The notes under the pieces: generated by a model
Database searches by the model: none
Seen by the model: only the letters and a program-made list of their open reading frames with translations
Told to the model about the DNA's origin: nothing
Program-made: the position numbers and the translations under genes
Part shown: positions 47,555 through 55,402 of the stretch, one piece after another
Layout: each line of letters starts with the position of its first letter
Position numbering within the stretch: position 1 is the stretch's first letter
Assembly (NCBI GenBank): GCA_000719695.1
Contig: JOHN01000006.1
Coordinates: forward strand, 1-64,000
Direction: 5' to 3'
Length of the DNA stretch: 64,000 bases
From: Streptomyces sp. NRRL F-6131
Lineage (GTDB): Bacteria > Actinomycetota > Actinomycetes > Streptomycetales > Streptomycetaceae

Positions 47555-48322
47555 TCAGACGACCCCTGGGGCGGGACCGGCGAGTCGCTCCAACAGGAGT
47601 TCCCGCAGCGCGCGGAGGGCCGGGGCGGTGCGGACGGCCGGGTCCGCGCGGGCCGCGGGGTCGCGGGGGTGCGGGACGTCGTGGACGCCGGCCAGGGTGC
47701 CGCCGCCGAGGACGGCGACCCGGTCGCCGAGCAGCAGGGCCTCGTCGACGTCGTGGGTGACCAGGACGACGGTGCAGCCCTCCCGCTCCCGGACGGTCAG
47801 CAGCAGTCGCTGCATCTCGGCGCGGGTCCCGGCGTCGAGCGCGCCGAAGGGTTCGTCCATCAGGACGGCGCGGGGCGCGCCGACCAGGGCGCGGGCGAGC
47901 TGGACGCGCTGGCGCTGGCCGCCGGACAGTTCGCGGGGCAGTCGGCGGTCCAGCCCGTCCAGGCCGACCAGACCGATCCACTCGGCGACCGGGGCCCGCC
48001 GCAGCGCGCGCGGGGTGCGGCGCACGGCCAGCGGGAGTTCGATGTTGCGCCGAACGGTCCGCCAGGGCAGCAGGCCGTCCTCCTGGAAGACCAGGGCCCG
48101 CTCGGCGTCCGGTCCGCGCAACGGGTGTCCGTCGGCGAGGAGTTCGCCGCCCGTCGGTTCCAGCAGACCGGCCAGGGCCCGCAGCAGGGTGGACTTGCCG
48201 CCGCCGGAGGGGCCGAGCACGGTCAGCAGTTCGCCCGGGGCGACGTCGAGGTCGACGCCGTCGAGCACCGGGTGCCCGGGGTGACCGAGGCGCAGGCCGC
48301 GGGCGGTCAGTCGCAGGCTCAT
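47555..48322 (-). CDS. ABC transporter ATPase, sulfonate/nitrate/taurine type
   Basis: A 255-residue ATPase. Walker A is GPSGGGKS, the signature is ELSGGQRQRVQLARAL, Walker B is AVLMDEPFGALD, and the switch His is VTHDVDEAL. The Q loop reads LVFQEDGLLPW, characteristic of the SsuB/TauB/NrtD group. It powers import by the neighbouring permease. The ATG overlaps the permease stop (ATGA at 48319-48322). Confidence 0.93.
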   Translation of the reverse strand: MSLRLTARGLRLGHPGHPVLDGVDLDVAPGELLTVLGPSGGGKSTLLRALAGLLEPTGGELLADGHPLRGPDAERALVFQEDGLLPWRTVRRNIELPLAVRRTPRALRRAPVAEWIGLVGLDGLDRRLPRELSGGQRQRVQLARALVGAPRAVLMDEPFGALDAGTRAEMQRLLLTVREREGCTVVLVTHDVDEALLLGDRVAVLGGGTLAGVHDVPHPRDPAARADPAVRTAPALRALRELLLERLAGPAPGVV

Positions 48323-49293
48323 GTCCGCACCTCCGCGGGGACGGTGGCCGGGGCGGCAGCCGTCCGGGACGGGCCGGTGGCCGGGCGGGCGGCGGTCGCG
48401 GCGGGCCGGGGCGCGGGCGCGGTCGGGGGCAGCCAGGCGGTGAGCCGGCGGCCGAGGAGTTCGACGGTGCCGGAGGTGAGCCGGCCGAGCAGTCCGATCG
48501 TCGCCATGCCGACGAAGACGCCCGGGTAGTCGAGCACCGTGTAGGCGGACCACGTCCGGTAGCCGACGCCGAACTGTCCGGAAACCATCTCGGCGGAGAT
48601 GACGCAGATCCAGGCGACGCCGAGTCCGACCGACAGGCCGCCGGTGACGCCGGGCAGGGCGCCGGGCAGGACGACGCTCCACAGCACCCGGGCGCGGCCC
48701 GCGCCCATGGTGCGCACGGCCTCCTCCCAGAGCGGGGGGACGGCCCGGACGGCGTGCCGGGTGGCGACCAGGACGGGGAAGAACGCCGCGGTGCCGGTGA
48801 TGAAGACGATCCCCTGCTCGTTCTCGGGGAAGAGCATGATCGCGACGGGGACCAGGGCGATGGCCGGGATCGGGCGGATCAGCTCCAGGACGGGGCCGAG
48901 CAGGTCGGCGGCCCAGCGGGACCGCGCGGTCAGCACCCCGGCGGCGACGCCGAGCAGGGCCGCCAGCAGGAATCCGCAGCCGATCCGCCGCAGGCTGTCG
49001 GCGAGGTCGTGCCAGTACTCGTCGGTGCCGAGCCGGCGGACGAGCGCCTGCCCGACCTGGACGGCGGTCGGCAGCTGGTCGAAGCGGAGCCAGCACCGGA
49101 CCTTCCAGGCGGTCAGCAGCTGCCAGAGCCCGGCGAAGGCGAGCAGCGCGAGCGCCTGACGGGTCCGCCGCCGGGCTCGCGTGCCCCGGGCCCGGGCGGC
49201 GGCAGCGGCAGCGGCGGCCCTGAGCTCGTCGGCCCGGGACTCGTCGGCCCGGGGCGGACGGCCGGGCGGGCGGGACTCCGGTGGCGCGCTCAC
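48319..49293 (-). CDS. ABC transporter permease, sulfonate/nitrate/taurine type
   Basis: A 324-residue protein with about six helices. The coupling motif EEAVRTMGAGRARVLWSVVLPGALPGVTGGL (EAA loop) is intact. The first ~45 residues are Arg/Ala-rich and the tail is Pro/Ala-rich. It overlaps both neighbours by ATGA, so binding protein, permease and ATPase are tightly coupled. Confidence 0.92.
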   Translation of the reverse strand: MSAPPESRPPGRPPRADESRADELRAAAAAAAARARGTRARRRTRQALALLAFAGLWQLLTAWKVRCWLRFDQLPTAVQVGQALVRRLGTDEYWHDLADSLRRIGCGFLLAALLGVAAGVLTARSRWAADLLGPVLELIRPIPAIALVPVAIMLFPENEQGIVFITGTAAFFPVLVATRHAVRAVPPLWEEAVRTMGAGRARVLWSVVLPGALPGVTGGLSVGLGVAWICVISAEMVSGQFGVGYRTWSAYTVLDYPGVFVGMATIGLLGRLTSGTVELLGRRLTAWLPPTAPAPRPAATAARPATGPSRTAAAPATVPAEVRT

Positions 49294-50729
49294 GCGGCCT
49301 CCAGGGCTTCCCGGTAGGAGAGCCGCCGGGCCTCCGAGTGGGCCGCCAGGTACGCGGTGGAACCGTCCTCGGTGGTGAAGGGCAGCAGCGCGTCACCGTC
49401 CCGCACCCACTGGTCCTTGTCCGCGAACCAGCGGGTCCCGGTGGCGGCGTCCGGCACGTAGGCGGCGCGGACCTTGCGGCCCGGCTCCTTCGCGGCCGAC
49501 TCCTTCAGGGCCCGCAACAGGCACCGGGGGTCGGCGGCGGGGTGGGTGGCGTCCTCGCCCTCGTACCAGATCTCGCCGGCCAGCCGGGGGTCCTGGACGG
49601 GGCGGCCGCAGACCTCGTCGGTGCCGGTGATCCGGGCCGGAGCGACCTCGGGGAGCCCGGCCCGCTCCTGGTAGGACGGGTCGACGAAGCGGTCGACGTC
49701 CAGGGCCTTGAGGACGCCGACGGAGCGGAGGAAGGGCACGTCCGTGCGCAGGGCGTCCAGGAGCCCCGGGGCCAGCGGGGTGGCGAAGGTGGCGATGCCG
49801 TTGGGGCCGTTGTAGAGGTGCACGACCTCGGGCGGCAGGCCGGTGGCGTCGGCGACCTTCCGGCTCGCCTCCAGCGGGTGCTCGTTGACGAAGCGGGTGG
49901 CGTCGGCCTGGGCCCGCAGGAAGGCGCGGACGACGTCGGGGTGTTCGGTCCCGTACGCCTGCCGGATCACCACGCCGTGCAGGGTCGGGCGGCCGAGCGC
50001 GGCGCCGTCGTACAGCAAGCGGCCCTCCCCGGCGAAGACCACGGCGCCCGGCCAGGCGACGAACTGGGCGAGCGCGTCGACGCTGCCCGCCTTGAGCGCG
50101 GAGGCGCCGACGGCGGGCTGCTGGTTCTGCTTCTGGATCTCGCCGTCCGCCACCCCGGCCCGGGCGAGCGCCTGGACCAGGGTGCCGTCGGCGGCGGAGC
50201 CGACCGAGGTGGAGACCTTGCGGCCCTTCAGGTCGGCCAGGGTGTGCGCGGGCGAACCGGTGGGCACCACCACGGAGTTGAGGGCGCCGAGCAGGTTGTA
50301 GCCGGTGACCGAGACCAGCCGGGTGCCGGGGCCGCCCGCCTCCTGGGCGCGGGAGCCGTTGATGAGCAGCGGGTAGTCGCCCATCGAGCCGATGTCGATC
50401 TTCCCGGCGAGCATCTGCGCGGTGATCGGCGCGCCGGAGTCGTAGTCCTGCCAGGTGACCCGGTACCGGCGGCCGTCGGCCCGGCCCTGCTCGGCGAGCC
50501 GTTGTTCGAGGTAGCCCTGGACGCGCAGCAGGGTGCCGGCGGTCACGGTGTTGATCGTCTTCGACTGGTAGCCGACGACCACCTCGACGGCCCCGGGGTC
50601 GGCGGAGGCGGAGGAGCAGGCGGTCGCGGCGGTCAGCGAGGCGGCGGCGAGCAGGGCCGCGGCGGCGCGGCGCGGTCGGGCGGTCGAGCGGGCGGTCGCT
50701 CCGGCGGTGGCTCGGGCGGTGGAAGGCAT
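49290..50729 (-). CDS. ABC transporter substrate-binding lipoprotein, NMT1/TauA-like
   Basis: A 479-residue protein. After a basic leader the lipobox ATAC appears near residue 32. The binding fold begins VEVVVGYQSKTINTVTAGTLLRVQGYLEQRL and includes GKIDIGSMGDYPLLINGSRAQE and LKGRKVSTSVGSAADGTLVQALARAGV, the usual NMT1/SsuA pattern. It is about 130 residues longer than typical SsuA; the C-terminal part (CGRPVQDPRLAGEIWYEGEDATHPAADPRC) appears to be an extra module. ATG 50729 is chosen because the signal starts there. The ligand is probably an alkanesulfonate or other small organic anion. Confidence 0.88.
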   Translation of the reverse strand: MPSTARATAGATARSTARPRRAAAALLAAASLTAATACSSASADPGAVEVVVGYQSKTINTVTAGTLLRVQGYLEQRLAEQGRADGRRYRVTWQDYDSGAPITAQMLAGKIDIGSMGDYPLLINGSRAQEAGGPGTRLVSVTGYNLLGALNSVVVPTGSPAHTLADLKGRKVSTSVGSAADGTLVQALARAGVADGEIQKQNQQPAVGASALKAGSVDALAQFVAWPGAVVFAGEGRLLYDGAALGRPTLHGVVIRQAYGTEHPDVVRAFLRAQADATRFVNEHPLEASRKVADATGLPPEVVHLYNGPNGIATFATPLAPGLLDALRTDVPFLRSVGVLKALDVDRFVDPSYQERAGLPEVAPARITGTDEVCGRPVQDPRLAGEIWYEGEDATHPAADPRCLLRALKESAAKEPGRKVRAAYVPDAATGTRWFADKDQWVRDGDALLPFTTEDGSTAYLAAHSEARRLSYREALEAA

Positions 50730-50740
50730 CTGTCGGCACC

Positions 50741-50968
50741 TCAGCGAATCAGGTAGGGCATGTTGACGGTGACCGCGCCGGTGGGGCAGCGGGCGGCGCA
50801 GGGGCCGCAGTACCAGCACTCGTCCACGTGCATGAAGGCCTTGCCGCTCTGCGGGTCGATGGCCAGGGAGTCCAGTGGGCACATCTCCACGCAGAGGGTG
50901 CAGCCGTCGATGCAGAGCGAGGCGTCGATGGTCACGGGCACGTCGGAACGGTGGTCGGCGAGTGCCAT
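50741..50968 (-). CDS. 2[4Fe-4S] ferredoxin
   Basis: A 75-residue ferredoxin with both cluster motifs: CIDGCTLCVEMCP (extended spacing after the first Cys) and CWYCGPCAARCP. It resembles the AprB-type iron-sulfur subunit more than free housekeeping ferredoxins and lies 11 bases upstream of the binding-protein gene in the same operon as the AprA-like flavoprotein, so it is probably that enzyme's electron partner. No signal peptide; cytosolic. Confidence 0.92.
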   Translation of the reverse strand: MALADHRSDVPVTIDASLCIDGCTLCVEMCPLDSLAIDPQSGKAFMHVDECWYCGPCAARCPTGAVTVNMPYLIR

Positions 50969-51031
50969 GGGGCGTCCTCGGGTCGGGGTTCGAAGAAGCG
51001 GGTCAGGAGCGGGTCAGGAGCGGGCGCGGGG

Positions 51032-51784
51032 TCAGGGGAGGTCGCGCAGCAGGCTGCCCTGCATGGTGATGCGGTCGCCGCGGAAGCGGACGTACTCCAG
51101 GTCGACGGGCCGGCCGTCGGCCAGCGAGCTGAGCCGTTCCAGCATCAGCAGCGCCGATCCGCGCGGCACTTCGAGCACCGCGGCGGAGTGCGGGTCGGCG
51201 CTGACGGCCTCCAGGGTGATGTCGGCGCGGCCCAGCGACCGCCCGGTGACCTGCTCGATGAGGCCGAAGATGTCCTGGCCCACCAGGGCCTCGGCGGTCA
51301 GTTCGGCGCCGATGTCCGGCGCCAGGTAGGTGAGGTCGAGCGAGAGCGGCAGGCCGTTCAGCCGGCGCAGCCGCTCGACGTAGACCACGTCCGCGCCCTC
51401 GGGCAGGCCGAGGCGCCGGGCCACCGGGCCGGGCGCGCGGACCGGGCCGAAGGCGCGGACCTCGTTGACCACCTCGCCGTGCTCGTGCAGGGTCTCGGCG
51501 AGCCCCTGGAGGCGGTTCAGTCCGTGCGGCACCTTCTCCGCGACGACCAGCGTGCCCGAGCCGGGCACCCGGCGCACCAGGCCCTCGTCGCGCAGCAGGT
51601 CCAGCGCCTCGCGGACGGTGTTGCGCGAGGCGCCGAACTCCTCGGCCAGTTCGTCCTCGCGGGGCAGCGCGCCGTCCGCGAAGGCCTCGCCGAGCACCTG
51701 CCGGCGCAGCACGGCGGCCACCTGCCGGGCGCGGTCGGCGCGCAGCCGGCGGGAGCCGGGCCGGTGGGGGTTCTCGCTGGTCAT
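51032..51784 (-). CDS. GntR/HutC-family regulator
   Basis: A 250-residue regulator. Residues 15-80 are the winged helix (QVAAVLRRQVLGEAFADGALPREDELAEEFGASRNTVREALDLLRDEGLVRRVPGSGTLV). The rest is a UTRA-type ligand domain (GLPLSLDLTYLAPDIGAELTAEAL). It is first in the ferredoxin/ABC/flavoprotein operon and probably controls it in response to a pathway metabolite. The gap to the ferredoxin is 63 bases. No clear operator was found upstream. Confidence 0.92.
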   Translation of the reverse strand: MTSENPHRPGSRRLRADRARQVAAVLRRQVLGEAFADGALPREDELAEEFGASRNTVREALDLLRDEGLVRRVPGSGTLVVAEKVPHGLNRLQGLAETLHEHGEVVNEVRAFGPVRAPGPVARRLGLPEGADVVYVERLRRLNGLPLSLDLTYLAPDIGAELTAEALVGQDIFGLIEQVTGRSLGRADITLEAVSADPHSAAVLEVPRGSALLMLERLSSLADGRPVDLEYVRFRGDRITMQGSLLRDLP

Positions 51785-51950
51785 CGGTGCTGCTCCGGGG
51801 CCGGGGACGGGTTCGGCGAGAACCATAGGGCCGCACCGGCCGGTTTTTCGTTGCCACGGCATTACGCCACCTGACGCACCGTGGGGTCCCCGCGCCACCT
51901 GCGCGAACGCGGGCCCCCGCGGGCGAACTGCCACCCGGGCGCGGGCGCCG

Positions 51951-52469
51951 TCAGGGGTCGAGGCCCTCGTCGCCGGACGTGCCGTGCAGCACCGCCCCGG
52001 CCGTGCCGTGCAGGACGGCGCCGGACGCCCGGGCCGACTCCAGACTGCGGGTGAGCGCCTCGGCGCCGGCCACGGGGTCCAGGTCCATGAGGCCGGGCGG
52101 CCAGGTGCCGGGCGGCACGACGAGCACCACGACCACGCCCCGCCCGGCGGCGGCCGACTGCCAGCCGGGCGAGGCGACCACGGCGGAGGCCGGCTCCCAG
52201 GCCTGCCGTCCGCCGACCAGCACCAGCCGGGTCAGCACGTTCCCTTCCAGCTCCACCACGGCGGTGGTGGCGGGCGGCTCGCCGGCAGCCAGCACGAAGC
52301 CGCTGTCCACCGCGTGGTCGACGAAGGCGTCGAAGAGCCCGGGGCCGATCTCCACGATCAGCTCCGCGAACGGCGGGCCGACCGCCACCGCCCGCACCGC
52401 CAGCGCCCACACCATCGGCACCGATCCGCCGTCGCCCGCGCCGTCCGTCTTGTCCGTCTCGTCCGCCAT
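51951..52469 (-). CDS. Hypothetical protein
   Basis: A 172-residue cytosolic protein of unknown family. It has alternating hydrophobic strands (VWALAVRAVAVGPPFAELIVEIG, AVVELEGNVLTRLVLVGG, GVVVVLVVPPGTWPPG) and a helix PVAGAEALTRSLESARASG. The end contains a duplicated GAVLHGT. Its start (MADETDKTDGAG) is followed by low complexity. It lies downstream of the TPR gene on the same strand, 106 bases away. Confidence 0.65.
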   Translation of the reverse strand: MADETDKTDGAGDGGSVPMVWALAVRAVAVGPPFAELIVEIGPGLFDAFVDHAVDSGFVLAAGEPPATTAVVELEGNVLTRLVLVGGRQAWEPASAVVASPGWQSAAAGRGVVVVLVVPPGTWPPGLMDLDPVAGAEALTRSLESARASGAVLHGTAGAVLHGTSGDEGLDP

Positions 52470-52575
52470 GCCCGGTCCAACGAGCCGGGAGCCGATCCGA
52501 CGCGGCCGGGTTCCGTCCCCGGACGTCCGCGCGCCCTACGGTCACCCCGCGCCAGGCTGTCCGCGCACCGTACGG

Positions 52576-53790
52576 TCACCCCGCGCCCGGCACCGCCGAG
52601 CGCAGCCGGCTCTCCAGGGCGAGCACCTCGGCGAGGCCGGGACCGTACAGGGCCGGGATCTCGGCCGCGAGCCCGCGCAGCAGGGCGACCGCCTCCGTCG
52701 CGGCGGCCAGCGCCTCGGCGAGTTCGATGCCGGCCTCGGCGCGCACCCGGGCGTGGAACGCCAGGGCCATGCCGAGGTCGCCCCGGCGTGCCTGCGGGTT
52801 GAGCGCGGCCTGCTCCCGCATCATCGCGACCGCCCGGGTGGTGACCCCGGCCGCCTCGCGGAAGCGCCCCAGGTCGGCCAGCGCCGCCGCGTGCAGGGAC
52901 AGGCAGTCGGCGAACAGCGCGCCGTGGACGCCGGGTTCGGCCCGGTCCAGTTCGTCGAGGACGGCGACCGCCTCGGCCGCGGCGGCCAGCGCCTCCGCCC
53001 GGCCGCCGTGCATCCGGGCCGCGTTGCCGAGTGCCATCGCCAGGTCCCGCCGGTGCACCGCCGGGTTGGCGAGCGCCAGCCGGCGGTAGAGCGCCACGGC
53101 CTCCTCGGCGCTGCGCAGCGCCCGCCGCGGCTGGTTGCGGGCGGACTGGCGGCGGGCCAGGTTGTTGACGGCCTGGGCGAGCCCGAGCGCGTGGGCGGCC
53201 GGGTCGGCCGAGGACAGCCGACGGTACAGGGCCGCGGACTCCTTGGTGACGTCCAGCGCCTCGGCGTGCCGGCCCAGCCGGGACAGCACCACGCCGAGCT
53301 GGTTGAGGGCGTTGGCGAGCTGCGGGCGGTACGCGGGGTCCGCCCGGGCCAGTTGCCGGTGCAGGTCGACGGACTCCCGGGTGGCGGCGAGCGCCTCCTG
53401 CGGGCGTCCGAGGCCCCAGAGCGCGGTGCCGAGCCCGAACAGGGTGGCGCCGAGCGGCGCGGTGAACGGCGCGGTCACCGCCTGTCCGCGCCCGAGGTCG
53501 ACCGCCTCGGAGGCGGTGCGCAGGCACTCCTCCCAGCGGTTCAGCTTGGCCAGCGCCTCGCAGCGCAGCACCAGGACGTAGGCGAGTGCGGCCGCCGTCC
53601 CCGGGTCGGCGGGCCGGGTGGCGGCCGTGCGGTCCCGGAGGAGCCGGGCGGCCTCCTCGGTCGCGGCCAGGGCCTCCTCGTAGCGGCCGGCCAGCACCAG
53701 TCGGCCGCTCAGCTCGAAGGCCTCCCGGGCGGCGTCGGGCGGTCCGTCCGGCTGCGGCCGCCGCCCGGCCCTCGGCGTCTCGTCGGACAT
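52576..53790 (-). CDS. Tetratricopeptide-repeat protein
   Basis: A 404-residue protein made almost entirely of TPR units of about 42-52 residues: RYEEALAATEEAARLLRD, RWEECLRTASEAVDLGRG, RPQEALAATRESVDLHRQLA, RHAEALDVTKESAALYRRLSSADP, QPRRALRSAEEAVALYRRLALANP, and so on. The arrangement resembles FxSxx-COOH/NTPase-associated TPR proteins of actinomycetes. No catalytic domain is attached; it probably scaffolds protein contacts. A regulatory partner is not visible. Confidence 0.85.
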   Translation of the reverse strand: MSDETPRAGRRPQPDGPPDAAREAFELSGRLVLAGRYEEALAATEEAARLLRDRTAATRPADPGTAAALAYVLVLRCEALAKLNRWEECLRTASEAVDLGRGQAVTAPFTAPLGATLFGLGTALWGLGRPQEALAATRESVDLHRQLARADPAYRPQLANALNQLGVVLSRLGRHAEALDVTKESAALYRRLSSADPAAHALGLAQAVNNLARRQSARNQPRRALRSAEEAVALYRRLALANPAVHRRDLAMALGNAARMHGGRAEALAAAAEAVAVLDELDRAEPGVHGALFADCLSLHAAALADLGRFREAAGVTTRAVAMMREQAALNPQARRGDLGMALAFHARVRAEAGIELAEALAAATEAVALLRGLAAEIPALYGPGLAEVLALESRLRSAVPGAG

Positions 53791-54014
53791 GGCTCTCCCG
53801 GGGGTCGGGGCGGCCGTCGACCGGTCGGACCGCCGCTCGGTGAAGGGAACTGACGGATCGTCGACTCGCCACCGGCACGCGCCGGACGGTCCGGTCAGTA
53901 TGCCCGGCCGGACCGCCCGCGGACCGGGGAACGGCCGACTCCGGTCACCGAGGGGGCCGGCCGGTCACCGGCGGAGTCACCGGGGACCCGCGGGAGGCAC
54001 CGGGGCGGGGAGGG

Positions 54015-54500
54015 TCACTCCGTCACCTTGGCGACGAACGCGGCGAGGTTGGTCACCGTGCGGTGGACCTTCTCCTCCACGGTGAGCGACTCGTGGAACT
54101 TGGTCCCGACCTCCTTCTTGCCGCGGACGTAGAGCGAGCACGCCAGGTCGGCGCACATGTACGCGCCCACCGAGTTGCCCTGCTTGCCGGCCTTCCCGGC
54201 CCGGGGTGCCACCAGCAGCGAGACGCCGCCGCTGTGCGGGGTGACGCAGAGCGAACAGATGCTGCGGCGGGCCTGCCAGGCGGCGGCGGAGGAGGCGCGC
54301 AGCGCGACCGCCACCGGGCGGCCGTCGAGCTCGGCGACGAGGTAGGCGCGGTCGGGGGCCTGCGGGTCGCGCCAGCCCAGGAAGTCCAGGTCGTCCCAGG
54401 GGCGCTCGGCCAGGTCGCGGGGGACGTTCAGGCGCGACGCCTCGCCCTTGGTGCAGTTGACGAAGGCGGCGCGGATCTCGGGTTCGGTCAATGGCTTCAT
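54015..54500 (-). CDS. FBP-domain protein (EF-G-binding-like, zinc finger)
   Basis: A 161-residue protein of the FBP family, related to the C-terminal treble-clef domain of FusB-type EF-G-binding proteins. The visible zinc ligands are CSLCVTP and MCADLACS. Conserved segments include MKPLTEPEIRAAFVNCTKGEASRLNVP and WDDLDFLGWRD. FusB proteins free EF-G from the ribosome in fusidic acid resistance; actinobacterial FBP proteins are mostly uncharacterised. It is divergent from a TetR gene across an operator-like CCTAGG repeat. Confidence 0.85.
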   Translation of the reverse strand: MKPLTEPEIRAAFVNCTKGEASRLNVPRDLAERPWDDLDFLGWRDPQAPDRAYLVAELDGRPVAVALRASSAAAWQARRSICSLCVTPHSGGVSLLVAPRAGKAGKQGNSVGAYMCADLACSLYVRGKKEVGTKFHESLTVEEKVHRTVTNLAAFVAKVTE

Positions 54501-54518
54501 GGGAGGCAACGTAAATTA

Positions 54519-54533
54519 CCTAGGAATCCTAGG
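54519..54533. promoter_or_regulatory. TetR operator candidate CCTAGG-AAT-CCTAGG
   Basis: Two CCTAGG half-sites flank AAT in the 82-base gap between the divergent FBP and TetR genes, in an AT-rich patch that probably holds both promoters. CTAG-containing hexamers are rare in such GC-rich DNA. Confidence 0.65.
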
Positions 54534-54582
54534 CAAATGTATTATGGCTCCAGGTGAGCGGGGGGCGGGCGAAGGGAACGGC

Positions 54583-55155
54583 ATGGCACGCGTGGGACTG
54601 AACACCGAGCGGCTCACGGTCGCCGGGGCTGAACTCGCCGACGAGGTCGGCTTCGACAAGGTGACCGTCTCCGCGCTCGCCCGGCGCTTCGGCGTCAAGG
54701 ACGCCAGCCTCTACTCGCACGTCAAGAACTCCCACCACCTCAGGACCAGGATCGCCCTGCTCGCCCTGGAGGAGCTCGCCGACCGCGCCGCCGCCGCGAT
54801 CGCCGGCCGGGCCGGCAAGGACGCGCTGACCGCCTTCGCCGACACCTACCGCGACTACGCGCACGAGCACCCCGGCCGCTACGCCGCCGCTCAGCTCGAC
54901 CTCGACCCGGAGACGGCGCGCGCGAGCGCGGCCGTCCGGCACTCGCAACTGACCCGGGCCGTCCTGCGCGGCTACCACCTCGCCGAGCCCGACGAGACCG
55001 ACGCCGTCCGCCTGCTCGGCAGCACCTTCCACGGCTACGTCACCCTCGAACGGGCCGGCGGGTTCCAGCACACCCCCCGATCGGGCGGGGCCACCTGGGC
55101 CCGGATCCTCGACGCGCTCGACGCCCTCCTCCGGGCCTGGCCCACCGCCGACTGA
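54583..55155 (+). CDS. TetR-family regulator with TetR_C_33-like (WHG) ligand domain
   Basis: A 190-residue regulator. The HTH is LTVAGAELADEVGFDKVTVSALARRFGVKDASLYSHVKNSHHL (residues about 8-50). The C-terminal domain contains FADTYRDYAHEHPGRYAA and LGSTFHGYVTLERAGGF, typical of the WHG group. ATG 54583 follows GAAGGGAA. It is divergent from the FBP gene and likely represses it through the CCTAGG repeat. Confidence 0.9.
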   Translation: MARVGLNTERLTVAGAELADEVGFDKVTVSALARRFGVKDASLYSHVKNSHHLRTRIALLALEELADRAAAAIAGRAGKDALTAFADTYRDYAHEHPGRYAAAQLDLDPETARASAAVRHSQLTRAVLRGYHLAEPDETDAVRLLGSTFHGYVTLERAGGFQHTPRSGGATWARILDALDALLRAWPTAD

Positions 55156-55268
55156 CCGGACACCGGCACCGGACCGCCACCGCCCCGCCCCGCCGACCGG
55201 CACCGTGGAGGCCGCGGACGCCGACGGACACCGCGCGAACACCGACGGACACCGCGGGAACGCCGACG

Positions 55269-55396
55269 GGCTCCACCGGGCGCAGGCCGGTGGAGCCGTG
55301 GGCGTTCGCGAGCCGGTTCCCGCTCCCGCACGGAGCGGGAACCGGACCCGTGGACCCGGCCGGGGCACGGTGTGGGGGTCCCACGCCCCGGCCGGG
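55269..55396. terminator. Array of three perfect hairpins between convergent genes
   Basis: GGCTCCACCGG/CCGGTGGAGCC (55269-55297, 11 bp), CCGGTTCCCGCTCC/GGAGCGGGAACCGG (55313-55345, 14 bp) and CCCGGCCGGGGC/GCCCCGGCCGGG (55355-55396, 12 bp) follow one another. All arms match perfectly. They separate the TetR gene from the end of the glycosidase operon and should stop transcription from both sides. Confidence 0.8.
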
Positions 55397-55402
55397 AGTC
55401 GG

